A stretch of DNA of 24,906 nt from positions 1 to 24,906 of the IMG/VR virus record IMGVR_UViG_3300023116_000328. One strand, written 5' to 3'. Position numbers and translations under genes: made by a program. Under the pieces are notes generated by a model. The model ran no database searches, was not told the DNA's origin, and saw nothing but the letters and a program-made list of their open reading frames with translations. Source of the DNA: a virus. This document shows, piece after piece, positions 1 through 8,514 of this stretch (within the stretch, counting starts at the first letter, position 1; each line of letters begins with the position of its first letter).

Positions 1-3000
1 ACCATCGGTAATAGCAAGTTGTCTTACACCACCAAATGTAGCATCAAAGTCAGTACCACCATTTCTGAAGGTAAGAACCATGTGTCTGGTTCCACCATCA
101 AATAAATTATCAGCATTATTATTCTTGGTATCAGCAATGACACCAGCAGAAAACTCATCTGGAGATGGATTACTTGTTGGTGTAGTAGTAGAAGTTCTTA
201 GTCTAAGGGTACTACCAGACTGGTTGGAAATGTTGATGTTATATGTACCAGACAGTCTATCAACAGGTAGAGTACCAGCACTTTGGTTACTGGAGTTTAG
301 ATAGAAAGAACCTTGGGCACCGTCAAGGGTATCAGCATCAAGTCCACTATCTGGACCAGTTTTAATATCAACAGAACCATTGCCAGATTGACCAATTTCG
401 AACTGAGATTTCTTAAATCTAGCAACACCAAGAGTACCATATAGATCGCCAGAAGTTGTTAGATCAGTAACTCTGTTAATGTCAACAGCAACGTTAGCGT
501 ACTGTCTTAGAACTGTGGTTACTTTTGCCAGTAAGACTAAACCTGTTCCAGGTCCAATTTCACTAGGAGCAGAAGATACAATAAAGTCAACATTTTGCTG
601 GGAAGTGTTCTGACCATATCCTTCACCACCATTAACGATAGTGACATCAGTAACAACACCACCAGTTGTGATGATGTTAACTCTCAAACCTGTTCCATTA
701 CCACCAGATAGAGGAACATTGAAGAATGGACCAGCATCGAAGCCAGAACCACCATTCTGAATAACAATCTGCTCAACAAATTCACCTTGAGTCTGTGATG
801 ACTCAAAGGTTAAAGGAGAAGAACCTCTATTGAATTCTAGAACTGTATTAGCAGCAAGAGTTGCTGTAAGGAACTTATCTAGAGTAACGGTAGTTTCGCC
901 AGCCTCAGTTAGTACACCATCAATATTGGTGTCTGCTTGAATACCAGTAATCTGTACAACTTCATGACCTTTAATGAAGTTTGAGTTGGATTCAAATACT
1001 AACTGAGAAGCACCACTATTTGCTTGTGTCTTTAGTTTAGCAAAATATCTAGTCTCGGGACCTTTAATCGTTTGTACAGCAGGTTGATAAGACTGATCGC
1101 CTCTTAGGAAGGTGAATGAGTTAGCAGCACTCTCTTCTCCAGAAGCATTGGATGCCAGACGTGCTGTAGAAATAACACCCGAAGTAATTTGGTTAGCAGA
1201 AATACTATCAGAAGATAGAGATACCCAATTAAGAGCATCTTGACCAGAAGTATTAATTACACGAGTGAGATTAATTGTTTCTGATGGAAGATCACTAGAT
1301 TCGATAGTATCTGTATCAACAATCTTGACGTTATTAACAATATCTCCATAGAGTCTGCTTTCAATAAGAGCAGTAGCAGTAGCTTGTGTACCAGAACCAG
1401 CTGGGGCAGCAATAGTGATAGTTGGTGGAGTTGTATATCCTTTACCACCCTTATATCCATTGAATAACTCAATGTTCATGATAACAACCTGACCATTAGC
1501 GATCTCAGTTGTTACTGCCGCGGGAACAGCACCTGATTGTGGATTACCACCAGATACTGTAACAAGAGGAGGTGTAATGTAACCAGAACCACCATCTGTA
1601 ATATTCAACTGATAGACAACACCTTGTCTATACTCAGTTGCTTGAATTTTACCGCCAGAAATATTACCAGTGAAAACGTCACCAATAGTAAATTGAAGTG
1701 TGGTATCTACAGGGAACGCTAGGAATAAACTATCGTTATCGTTGTTAAGAATATATGTGCTTGGGTCAATTGGTGGATCAGCATCAGGATCACCTTCTTG
1801 AATAGCAATATCGCCAGCAAGTGCTCCTTCAATTGCTAGACGTTCTGGCTCGTCGGCAACAGTATAAACCTGGAAAGGACGTAGAGGTGGAATTTGATCT
1901 TCGGAGATCTTACCAGAGTCGGTAAGTTCAACCAGTGCTCTAGGAACTGGGTTCGTAGAATATGGTTTGTTGATGAAAGGACCGAGGTTATTTGTGATAA
2001 AGTCCTTAACTGCCTTTTGAGTTGGTAGTTTGGAATCAGTGGCGTTAGCACCGCCCAGTGTGTTGCTATTATCAAAACCAGTAACAACAACGTCACCACC
2101 TTTCAGTTTCAAGAATTCAACTTCCGAGATGGTAACCGTACCCGTGAAGGTAATGTTACCAGTTCTGTTCTCAATTCTAGCAAATGTACCAACCTTGAAG
2201 TCACCTAGTTCGTCAGTACCAGAGACATATGTTCTACCATAGTTCTCGGAGACTTGCTCGTTTGCCTCAATCTTAACACCACCGTTTTCAGGTAGAGCAT
2301 TATAGTTAGTACCAGAACCAGCGTATTCCCAAGTGTGGGAAGAAGAGTTAACAATTGATGGTCTGTGTAGTCTGACAGTAGCACCAACCAGAGATGATAG
2401 TGATACTACATTGCCCGTAGAAATTTCTTTAAATTCTGCTGGACCACCAGAACCAGACTCAAGAGTGATTTGAGCAGAGAAAGGAGGACCAACTGTTACT
2501 CCTTCTACAACGTCAACAAAGTATTCAATATCTGGATTGACATTCTCATAACCATCAATCTTGACAACGTAGTGCTCAAGTGGTTCTCTTCCAATTCCAC
2601 TGATAGAAAGAATAGTTCTTCCAGTTGGAGTAGAAGAAACATTACCGATTGTAGCAACGTCAAACTCATATGCTTCTCTTCTGAAACCACTAGATCTCAG
2701 AGCGTAGATACCAAAGTTAGAAGCAGAGTTGGTAACCGAAGCGTAACCACCAGACTCAGCAAGAATACCATCAGCACAGAAAATACAGAAGACCGAAACT
2801 AACTGTACATAACCATCTTCAATAATCTTATATCCAACACCACCTTCGGATACAATCGTGAATGCCGAAGCAACCATCGATTTACCCTGGTTGGGGAATT
2901 GAGCTTCTCCATCTAGTGTTAGTCCAGGGAAAGGACAGTTAGGTTGCTTAACTTTAGAACCATCAATCAGAGCACCACCGCCACCTAACTTGGAGATGAT

Positions 3001-6000
3001 AGAAGAGTTTTGGGTATATGGAGATGCTTCAATGATTGGTAGATCATCGTAAGTTGCTTTTACGGTAATGTAATTACCAACAGAGTCTTTAATTACGCTA
3101 TCGGCATACGTATAGAGACCAACCGTGTCAAATAAAGTTCCTGTGTTTACTTCAGTGGCACCTTTAGCAATAGTTCCATCTAAGATATCTTCTAATAGTT
3201 GGAATTCTGTGGTAATAGAAGACTCGACAGCAGCACATAGTGGATTTCCAGCAGGATCAGCAAGAATTGATGTATCAGTAAATCTTGGAATTGGTGTGTA
3301 TAGAGCAGCACTACTAGCATTGCCAGAAGAATCTACCCAATTTCTCATTGCTTCAATGGAAAGGTCTCTCACCTTATTGAAAGCAAAAATTGTGGCACCT
3401 AGTTCAGAAGCTGGAATACCAGTTAGTTGTGTGCCAGTGTAGTAAGACTCGGCAGCTTCAAGCATCCCAGCATTACCACCCAAGATCAAATCTCTAATAA
3501 GAGCACGTAGAATAAATCCGATATCTCTACGACACTTACGCTCATCAATATTAACCAAACCTAGATTTGGATATTGAACAATAGCAGCATTGTATGCTTC
3601 ATCAGCGATGTGATCTCTGTTTCTGGCAATTAGATAAGCAGCATCTAAGTATGTTCCTGAAGCATTATTGGCGAGTACATCAACAAAAAGATATGATAAA
3701 GTATCAATAGCAGATCTTACATTATCACAAGCAGGTGAATTGCCATCATCAATAATAGTATTATCAAAGTATCTTGCTACAGTAGAATATACTGGTGTGT
3801 AAATTGGATCGCCAGCCATACCGTTGCCAGTTCTCCACTTTCTCATAGCGTAGATTGCTAGTTCTCTAGCATATTCAATAGCACGAACTGTTTGAATAAT
3901 TTCATTCTCAACAAACGTAATTTCAGTGTTAGTGCCATCAATATATCTCTTAGCGGCATCAAGAATATTATTATTACTTCCAAACTCAAGGTCTTGAGTC
4001 AAAGCGTTGAGGAAGTGCTTGATGTCTCTACGACACTTATTGTCACTTACAGGAATGTTAAAACTTGGATAAGTCTTTTGAGTTGTTACACCATCAATGA
4101 CACATTCAACCAAGATATCAGCAAGTTTTACAATGTTATCTTCTGATACTCCAGGAATTGATGTATCAATAGTGATCGTAGCAGTGCCAGTAATAAAGTT
4201 ATCGTATTCAAAATTGGTGATGTTGTATGAAGAACCGCCAAAGGTTATCGTACCACCACTGACATATGTGTGGACAAATCTAGACGTTCCAAGATAAATC
4301 TTAAATTGATCGCCACCAACAGATAGCGAGTTAGATGCCGATCTTACAAATGTGTGGGCTGATTGTGGTAGGTGCTTAATAGAATTGGCGGTAGTGCCGA
4401 CAAATGTGTGGGTAGACTGTGGTAGATACTTAACAGCGTTAGTGTTCTCAGTTCCAGGAACAAATGTATGTTGTGAAGTATCAGAAGAAGTTCCTACATT
4501 AATTGTGAGAGTTCCATCTTGTCTTTCTAATCCGTTTACAGCGGCAGATACAAACGTATGGGTGCCAGTATAATCAGCAGAACCAATATTAATATCAAAT
4601 GTATTGGTAGATACGTTAGTGATTTGTAACCAGCGACCAGATGGATAATCATATCCAGCACGTGGATATGATTTTTGAACAGTATTACCATCTAAGTCAC
4701 ATGTATAGGTTAAAGAACCATCACTTAGTTTAATATAATCTCCGTTGGTAAATCCGTGGTTAGGAACCGTTAGAGTTACATCTCCTGTAGCAGGATCATA
4801 AGGAGCATCAGTTACAGTGTGTTGAGTAAATCCTACTGCTGTAACTTCAATAGATTTGCCACCTGAATATGGATCAACACCAGGACGTGGATATGAGTGT
4901 TCTGTTTGGTTGCCATCTAGAGCACAAGTAAACGTAAACGACTCATCTTCAAGAACAATATTTCTGCCAACACCAATACCGTGCTGACCAATAGTCATTG
5001 TCAAGTTGCCAGTTACAGGTTCGTAAGTAGCAGCAGTTGGGGTGAAAAGTTGATTAGCTCTAGAAGCACCTACGTTAACAGTGATTTCTGTAGTAGATGG
5101 TACAGCAGTAATCTTGACTGCTCTACCAGCATATGGGTCAATACCTGGACGTGGATAGGTTTTAGTTGATTGATTGTTATCCATGTCACATGTGAATGAC
5201 AAAGAATTATCATCAATTGTAATACCTTCGCCCACAGAAAGACCGTGAGTGGTATTGAGGTTAATCGTTAAATCGCCTGTAGCAGGATTATATGAAGCGT
5301 CAGATGGGGTGAATTGTTGATCTGGACCAGATACACCTACATAGAGATCAAATGTGTTTGCTGTTGGATTCTCTACAGGAAGTGCTTTTCCACTAGAGTA
5401 ATTGTGAGACTCTGGGTAGTAATGTTCAGTCTTGTTGCCATCCATGGCACAAGTAAATGTAATTGATCCATCGGCAATACTTACGCCATCACCAGCAGTC
5501 AGTCCGTGACCATTGACGGTGAATGTAGCATAACCAGTAGCAGGATCATAAGTTACATTGGATGGGGTAAACTGCTGAGAAGCAGTACCACCGATGTCGT
5601 AGATGGAGAAATATTCTTTCTTAAATTCATCATTAATCTTACCTACAACTTCATCGGCAATAAAGTCAGCGTTGTTTTTAATTTGTAAACAAGCGTCTTG
5701 ATATCGTCTAGCAACAGGTGTTGCTTCATTAAATTTAAATGGTGAGTTGAGTAGAGTTAGTGTAACTGACTTAGCAACAGTCCTTACAGCAGCAAACTGA
5801 CCAGGATCGTAGTTATCGTCGGTTAGAGATGGTAACTTTTTGGGAATAACAAAACGTCTAGATCTACCATCAGGATCTTCAATAACTTTGTAGATTCTCG
5901 AAATGCCATTAAGACTTGATAGATCAGGACCAGATGTGGAAAGACCAGAGATAAAGATCTCTTCTCCTTCTTTAAAATCGTGAATGTTTTCAGCACCTTG

Positions 6001-7950
6001 GAGAGCATTGGTGTAGAAAACAATGCCACCTAGATCTTCTTGGATTCCAGGATCTTGATAACCTCCAGTAGCAATATCTGCTTGACCTTGCTGAGAGAAG
6101 TCAATTCTGTAAATAGGTAGTGGAGGATCAGCATCATTTGGAACATTTTCAAATACGACCTCACCTTCAGGTCTGATTGAAATGATATCCGTAGTAACTA
6201 CAGTGTAAGTATCTCTAACGAATGTAAACTCTAAAGTTCCATCACCATTGTTAGCAGCTCCTTGGTCATGTGTTGGACTATTTTCTCCAGAAGTACCAGC
6301 AACCGTAACATTGTATGTGTGATCGCTAGTCCAAACAAGTTGACCTACTGTGTATGCCGTATTTGGAGTAAATCTAACAGTATTAGGTCCACCAAAACTT
6401 AATGTTTCACCAGAAGTAATACCACCAGATACGTTCACATAATCAAATACACCTGTAATATAGGCAGACGGTCCTGTAGTGGTTGTAAATTCTACCCTGG
6501 TAGATCTAATAAGACCACCATTAACACCTCTCATCTCAAGACCAGAGACAAGACTTGACAAAGCTCCGTTATCCTGGAAAGTTGCTCTAAAAGCATCATC
6601 GCCAAATACTTGTGTACCTACTGGCCAAGATGTTCCGTAATCACCATTTACTGTAGAATCATATGTGACTCTTTGCTTGTCGTCAAAGACCATAGCAAAG
6701 TCCCAGGTAAAGGTATCAGCACCTTCCTGGTCACGATAGGTAACACCAATAACGTAGTTCTTATCACCAAACTTGAAAATGTGCTTTCTTGGGTTGGCAG
6801 GACGAACAATAACTAGACGAAGGTTATCACCAACAATAGAAGCATCTGGTGGAATTGAAATTGGGTTATCTTCAGTGTAGTCTCCACCAGAAATAATGAT
6901 AGACTCTTTAACACCAGGAGTCTGCCATGCTAACTGACATGCTTTTTTAATTGTCCTAACTGGATTAACAGCAGAACGACCATCATTTTCGTCGTCACCA
7001 ATTTGTTGTGAAACGTAGATACGACCACCAACGTCATTCGTTGCTAGGTTGAGGACGTATTCTGTGGTGGCAATTTTATCAGACTTATCACCAAGTAAAG
7101 GAGTGATAGATCTTGGATAGATACCTGCTTCACCAGTTTCATTGTAGTATACTTCGTTCTGGTCAGCTACACGGAAACCGATGTGTTTAAAAAGAACTCC
7201 AGGTCTTGCTAAGTCAGTAATAGGATTACCGTTAACTTCAATACCATCAATGTGTAGAGGAGGATCTAGGGGGTTAGCAGATGAATATCCAGTAGAAACT
7301 GCTTGGTATACGTTACCACCACGAACTACAAAAGCGTTTTCTTGATAAAATTTATCTGGAACCCATTGTGTTCCTGTATTGTTAATAAATGTTTTTAAGT
7401 TTGGTGCTCTGTATTGAGCGTCTGGAGTAACGAGGTTGTCGATATCCAGGTTTAAAATTCGTGCCGTATCAGAAATGATAGAAGTAGATGTTCTGATAGC
7501 ACCGTTAATATCAAGTTCAAAATCAACAGTGTCGAGAAAAGAATCAGCAGCAGCACCAGATCCGTTACCACCAGTGATACTTACAGCAGGGGCGGAAATA
7601 TAACCATCACCAGGGTCGTCAATTAGAATACCAACAACTCTACCTTCAGCAGATACAGAAGCAGAAGCAAATGCCTGACGAGCATTAGGACCAGCGGGGG
7701 GTGGAGCAACTGTGACAGTAGGTAACTGAGTGTACCCAGAACCTGGATTTGTTACTACATATCTGTCAATTCTACTACCAGTTCTATTAATACCAACACG
7801 AGGAAGTTTTGTATCAGGATCCAATAGGGTCCTCATTACCTCTTTCTCATCAGCTCCTGTGCCAGACCTGTAAGAAATTACTTCATCTCCGATAATCTGA
7901 GGAGCAATTGCTCTTAATTGTTCCCTGTCAGAATTAAACTTAAAGCTCAT
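1..7950 (-). CDS. Giant modular tail-fibre-like virion protein (3' end outside window)
   Basis: An open frame runs from ATG at 7950-7948 to the left edge with no stop, giving at least 2650 codons. Translation stays protein-like throughout and the last codons read GVRQLAITDG. Visible modules: a GSGYT/GDGY beta module (residues about 66-132); a segment starting GGRIYVSQQIGDDENDGRS (about 308) and running to SIVGDNLRLVIVRP (about 375), which looks like the start of a right-handed beta-helix seen in cyanophage fibre-like proteins; four tandem FTP...YPRPG repeats (about 791-1115); HTFV repeats (about 1117-1230); a duplicated helical KCRRDI module (1305 and 1472); a GYASVTNSASNFG segment (about 1700-1765); a PTQKAVKDFI fibre motif (about 1975); two further GSGY regions; and a DADTLDG motif (about 2570) typical of tail fibres. 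It follows a CTAAATA late-promoter motif, with only a weak ribosome site (GGAT). The likely role is a host-contacting fibre or baseplate appendage. The family assignment rests on recalled similarity, and the exact T4 counterpart is unknown. Confidence 0.85.
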   Translation of the reverse strand, partial: MSFKFNSDREQLRAIAPQIIGDEVISYRSGTGADEKEVMRTLLDPDTKLPRVGINRTGSRIDRYVVTNPGSGYTQLPTVTVAPPPAGPNARQAFASASVSAEGRVVGILIDDPGDGYISAPAVSITGGNGSGAAADSFLDTVDFELDINGAIRTSTSIISDTARILNLDIDNLVTPDAQYRAPNLKTFINNTGTQWVPDKFYQENAFVVRGGNVYQAVSTGYSSANPLDPPLHIDGIEVNGNPITDLARPGVLFKHIGFRVADQNEVYYNETGEAGIYPRSITPLLGDKSDKIATTEYVLNLATNDVGGRIYVSQQIGDDENDGRSAVNPVRTIKKACQLAWQTPGVKESIIISGGDYTEDNPISIPPDASIVGDNLRLVIVRPANPRKHIFKFGDKNYVIGVTYRDQEGADTFTWDFAMVFDDKQRVTYDSTVNGDYGTSWPVGTQVFGDDAFRATFQDNGALSSLVSGLEMRGVNGGLIRSTRVEFTTTTGPSAYITGVFDYVNVSGGITSGETLSFGGPNTVRFTPNTAYTVGQLVWTSDHTYNVTVAGTSGENSPTHDQGAANNGDGTLEFTFVRDTYTVVTTDIISIRPEGEVVFENVPNDADPPLPIYRIDFSQQGQADIATGGYQDPGIQEDLGGIVFYTNALQGAENIHDFKEGEEIFISGLSTSGPDLSSLNGISRIYKVIEDPDGRSRRFVIPKKLPSLTDDNYDPGQFAAVRTVAKSVTLTLLNSPFKFNEATPVARRYQDACLQIKNNADFIADEVVGKINDEFKKEYFSIYDIGGTASQQFTPSNVTYDPATGYATFTVNGHGLTAGDGVSIADGSITFTCAMDGNKTEHYYPESHNYSSGKALPVENPTANTFDLYVGVSGPDQQFTPSDASYNPATGDLTINLNTTHGLSVGEGITIDDNSLSFTCDMDNNQSTKTYPRPGIDPYAGRAVKITAVPSTTEITVNVGASRANQLFTPTAATYEPVTGNLTMTIGQHGIGVGRNIVLEDESFTFTCALDGNQTEHSYPRPGVDPYSGGKSIEVTAVGFTQHTVTDAPYDPATGDVTLTVPNHGFTNGDYIKLSDGSLTYTCDLDGNTVQKSYPRAGYDYPSGRWLQITNVSTNTFDINIGSADYTGTHTFVSAAVNGLERQDGTLTINVGTSSDTSQHTFVPGTENTNAVKYLPQSTHTFVGTTANSIKHLPQSAHTFVRSASNSLSVGGDQFKIYLGTSRFVHTYVSGGTITFGGSSYNITNFEYDNFITGTATITIDTSIPGVSEDNIVKLADILVECVIDGVTTQKTYPSFNIPVSDNKCRRDIKHFLNALTQDLEFGSNNNILDAAKRYIDGTNTEITFVENEIIQTVRAIEYARELAIYAMRKWRTGNGMAGDPIYTPVYSTVARYFDNTIIDDGNSPACDNVRSAIDTLSYLFVDVLANNASGTYLDAAYLIARNRDHIADEAYNAAIVQYPNLGLVNIDERKCRRDIGFILRALIRDLILGGNAGMLEAAESYYTGTQLTGIPASELGATIFAFNKVRDLSIEAMRNWVDSSGNASSAALYTPIPRFTDTSILADPAGNPLCAAVESSITTEFQLLEDILDGTIAKGATEVNTGTLFDTVGLYTYADSVIKDSVGNYITVKATYDDLPIIEASPYTQNSSIISKLGGGGALIDGSKVKQPNCPFPGLTLDGEAQFPNQGKSMVASAFTIVSEGGVGYKIIEDGYVQLVSVFCIFCADGILAESGGYASVTNSASNFGIYALRSSGFRREAYEFDVATIGNVSSTPTGRTILSISGIGREPLEHYVVKIDGYENVNPDIEYFVDVVEGVTVGPPFSAQITLESGSGGPAEFKEISTGNVVSLSSLVGATVRLHRPSIVNSSSHTWEYAGSGTNYNALPENGGVKIEANEQVSENYGRTYVSGTDELGDFKVGTFARIENRTGNITFTGTVTISEVEFLKLKGGDVVVTGFDNSNTLGGANATDSKLPTQKAVKDFITNNLGPFINKPYSTNPVPRALVELTDSGKISEDQIPPLRPFQVYTVADEPERLAIEGALAGDIAIQEGDPDADPPIDPSTYILNNDNDSLFLAFPVDTTLQFTIGDVFTGNISGGKIQATEYRQGVVYQLNITDGGSGYITPPLVTVSGGNPQSGAVPAAVTTEIANGQVVIMNIELFNGYKGGKGYTTPPTITIAAPAGSGTQATATALIESRLYGDIVNNVKIVDTDTIESSDLPSETINLTRVINTSGQDALNWVSLSSDSISANQITSGVISTARLASNASGEESAANSFTFLRGDQSYQPAVQTIKGPETRYFAKLKTQANSGASQLVFESNSNFIKGHEVVQITGIQADTNIDGVLTEAGETTVTLDKFLTATLAANTVLEFNRGSSPLTFESSQTQGEFVEQIVIQNGGSGFDAGPFFNVPLSGGNGTGLRVNIITTGGVVTDVTIVNGGEGYGQNTSQQNVDFIVSSAPSEIGPGTGLVLLAKVTTVLRQYANVAVDINRVTDLTTSGDLYGTLGVARFKKSQFEIGQSGNGSVDIKTGPDSGLDADTLDGAQGSFYLNSSNQSAGTLPVDRLSGTYNINISNQSGSTLRLRTSTTTPTSNPSPDEFSAGVIADTKNNNADNLFDGGTRHMVLTFRNGGTDFDATFGGVRQLAITDG
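3335..4038 (-). repeat. Duplicated helical KCRRDI module inside the giant fibre gene
   Basis: KCRRDI is encoded at 4038-4021 and again at 3537-3520, exactly 501 nt (167 codons) apart, with near-identical DNA. Each copy continues into a similar helix-rich stretch: FLNALTQDLEFGSNNNILDAA...YARELAIYAMRKW in the first, and ILRALIRDLILGGNAGMLEAA...KVRDLSIEAMRNW in the second. A DAAYLIARNRDHIADE-type helix precedes the second copy, and a related DACLQIKNNADFIADE stretch occurs earlier in the protein (around residue 760). This is an internal duplication of an alpha-helical domain within an otherwise beta-rich protein. Confidence 0.85.
4346..4453 (-). repeat. 54-nt direct repeat encoding 18-aa HTFV units
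   Basis: Two adjacent copies start at 4346 and 4400 on the plus strand, each beginning acaaatgtgtggg. The period is 54 nt, so the frame is kept. They encode LPQS(T/A)HTFV(G/R)... units. Further diverged HTFV motifs (THTFVSAAVN, QHTFVPGTEN, VHTYVSGG) lie on both sides, so the array is a short series of HTFV-containing beta units, with these two copies the most recent duplication. Confidence 0.85.
4829..5580 (-). repeat. Four tandem FTP...FTC-DGN...YPRPG protein repeats
   Basis: Four in-frame copies of a roughly 75-89 aa unit begin near 5580, 5319, 5052 and 4827; the last continues to about 4590. Conserved order: QFTP or QHTVTD, then Y(D/N/E)PATG, a HG turn, a DxSxTFTCxxDGN segment, then YPRPGxDPYxG and a final VTAV...NVG strand. 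Copies 2 and 3 share PRPG(I/V)DPY(A/S)G. The spacings of about 261, 267 and 225 nt are multiples of three. The conserved CxxDGN segment is the most constant element. I recall similar repeats in other marine myovirus virion proteins. Function is not known; a repeated beta domain along a fibre shaft is inferred. Confidence 0.85.
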
Positions 7951-7986
7951 CTTCTATCCAGCCCGCTGATGATTTATTCTCTTATC

Positions 7987-7993
7987 TATTTAG
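7987..7993 (-). promoter_or_regulatory. CTAAATA late-promoter-like motif before the giant fibre gene
   Basis: The 45-nt gap between the 169-aa gene and the giant fibre gene carries CTAAATA, ending 36 nt before the ATG. It resembles the T4-type late promoter (TATAAATA) and its cyanophage variants. No hairpin worth calling surrounds it. Confidence 0.55.
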
Positions 7994-7995
7994 CA

Positions 7996-8505
7996 TCAAG
8001 TCCAGTCGATACTCACTACTTTAACGTATACACACCACTTGACAGTTTTAGTTGTACCAATCCTTGTGGTAGAATAACTAAACTTATTTGCTCCACCACC
8101 AGTAAAGACATCGATTTCCCAAGTTTGACCTTCTGGAATACTATCTTTAATAATAGTTGTCATTGTAGACAACTCTGTTACTACACCAGTACCATTTACT
8201 TGTAAAGCACTTTCTAACTTTTGAGTAATACTAGCAGTATTGTCATCATTGACAGCAATAACGACTGCCTCGACAAAATTCATGGTATTTGAAGGGATTG
8301 GAATAATACCATTTACGTTATCAACAGATAATGTTGATGTGTTAGTTCCTCTTAGAATATAATGCTGAGCAAAAGAATCATCATAAAAATTGTTTCTTAC
8401 TTCTAGAGTGTTTAGATTTTTAGCATCATATGTGTGGTTTACAATTACTTTGTTAGATACTGAAAATCCACCAACAGAATCTAGTGTGTTTAAGTTGCCT
8501 GCCAT
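7996..8505 (-). CDS. 169-aa phage protein of unknown function, probably fibre-associated
   Basis: The start ATG lies 9 nt after the TAA of the 1409-aa gene, with an AGAGG purine stretch just inside the end of that gene that can serve as ribosome site. No signal peptide or membrane segment is seen. The protein is rich in T, N, V and S with alternating beta-type patterns. It opens MAGNLNTLDSVGGFSVSNKV and ends NKFSYSTTRIGTTKTVKW followed by a hydrophobic CVYVKVVSIDWT strand. The repeated NLNT start and the QTWEIDVFTGGGANKFSY stretch look like a compact beta-sandwich. Its place between two fibre-like genes suggests a virion connector, cap or chaperone, but I do not recognise a family. Confidence 0.8.
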   Translation of the reverse strand: MAGNLNTLDSVGGFSVSNKVIVNHTYDAKNLNTLEVRNNFYDDSFAQHYILRGTNTSTLSVDNVNGIIPIPSNTMNFVEAVVIAVNDDNTASITQKLESALQVNGTGVVTELSTMTTIIKDSIPEGQTWEIDVFTGGGANKFSYSTTRIGTTKTVKWCVYVKVVSIDWT

Positions 8506-8514
8506 TGGTTTTTA

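Noticed and set aside
4346-5580. CRISPR or non-coding tandem repeat array
   Set aside because: The repeats keep the reading frame, have codon-level divergence and encode protein repeats; there are no spacers between identical short repeats.
7951-7998. Hairpin in the gap before the giant fibre gene
   Set aside because: Only about five pairs (TGATG/CATCA) around a 22-nt loop can be drawn, too weak to call.
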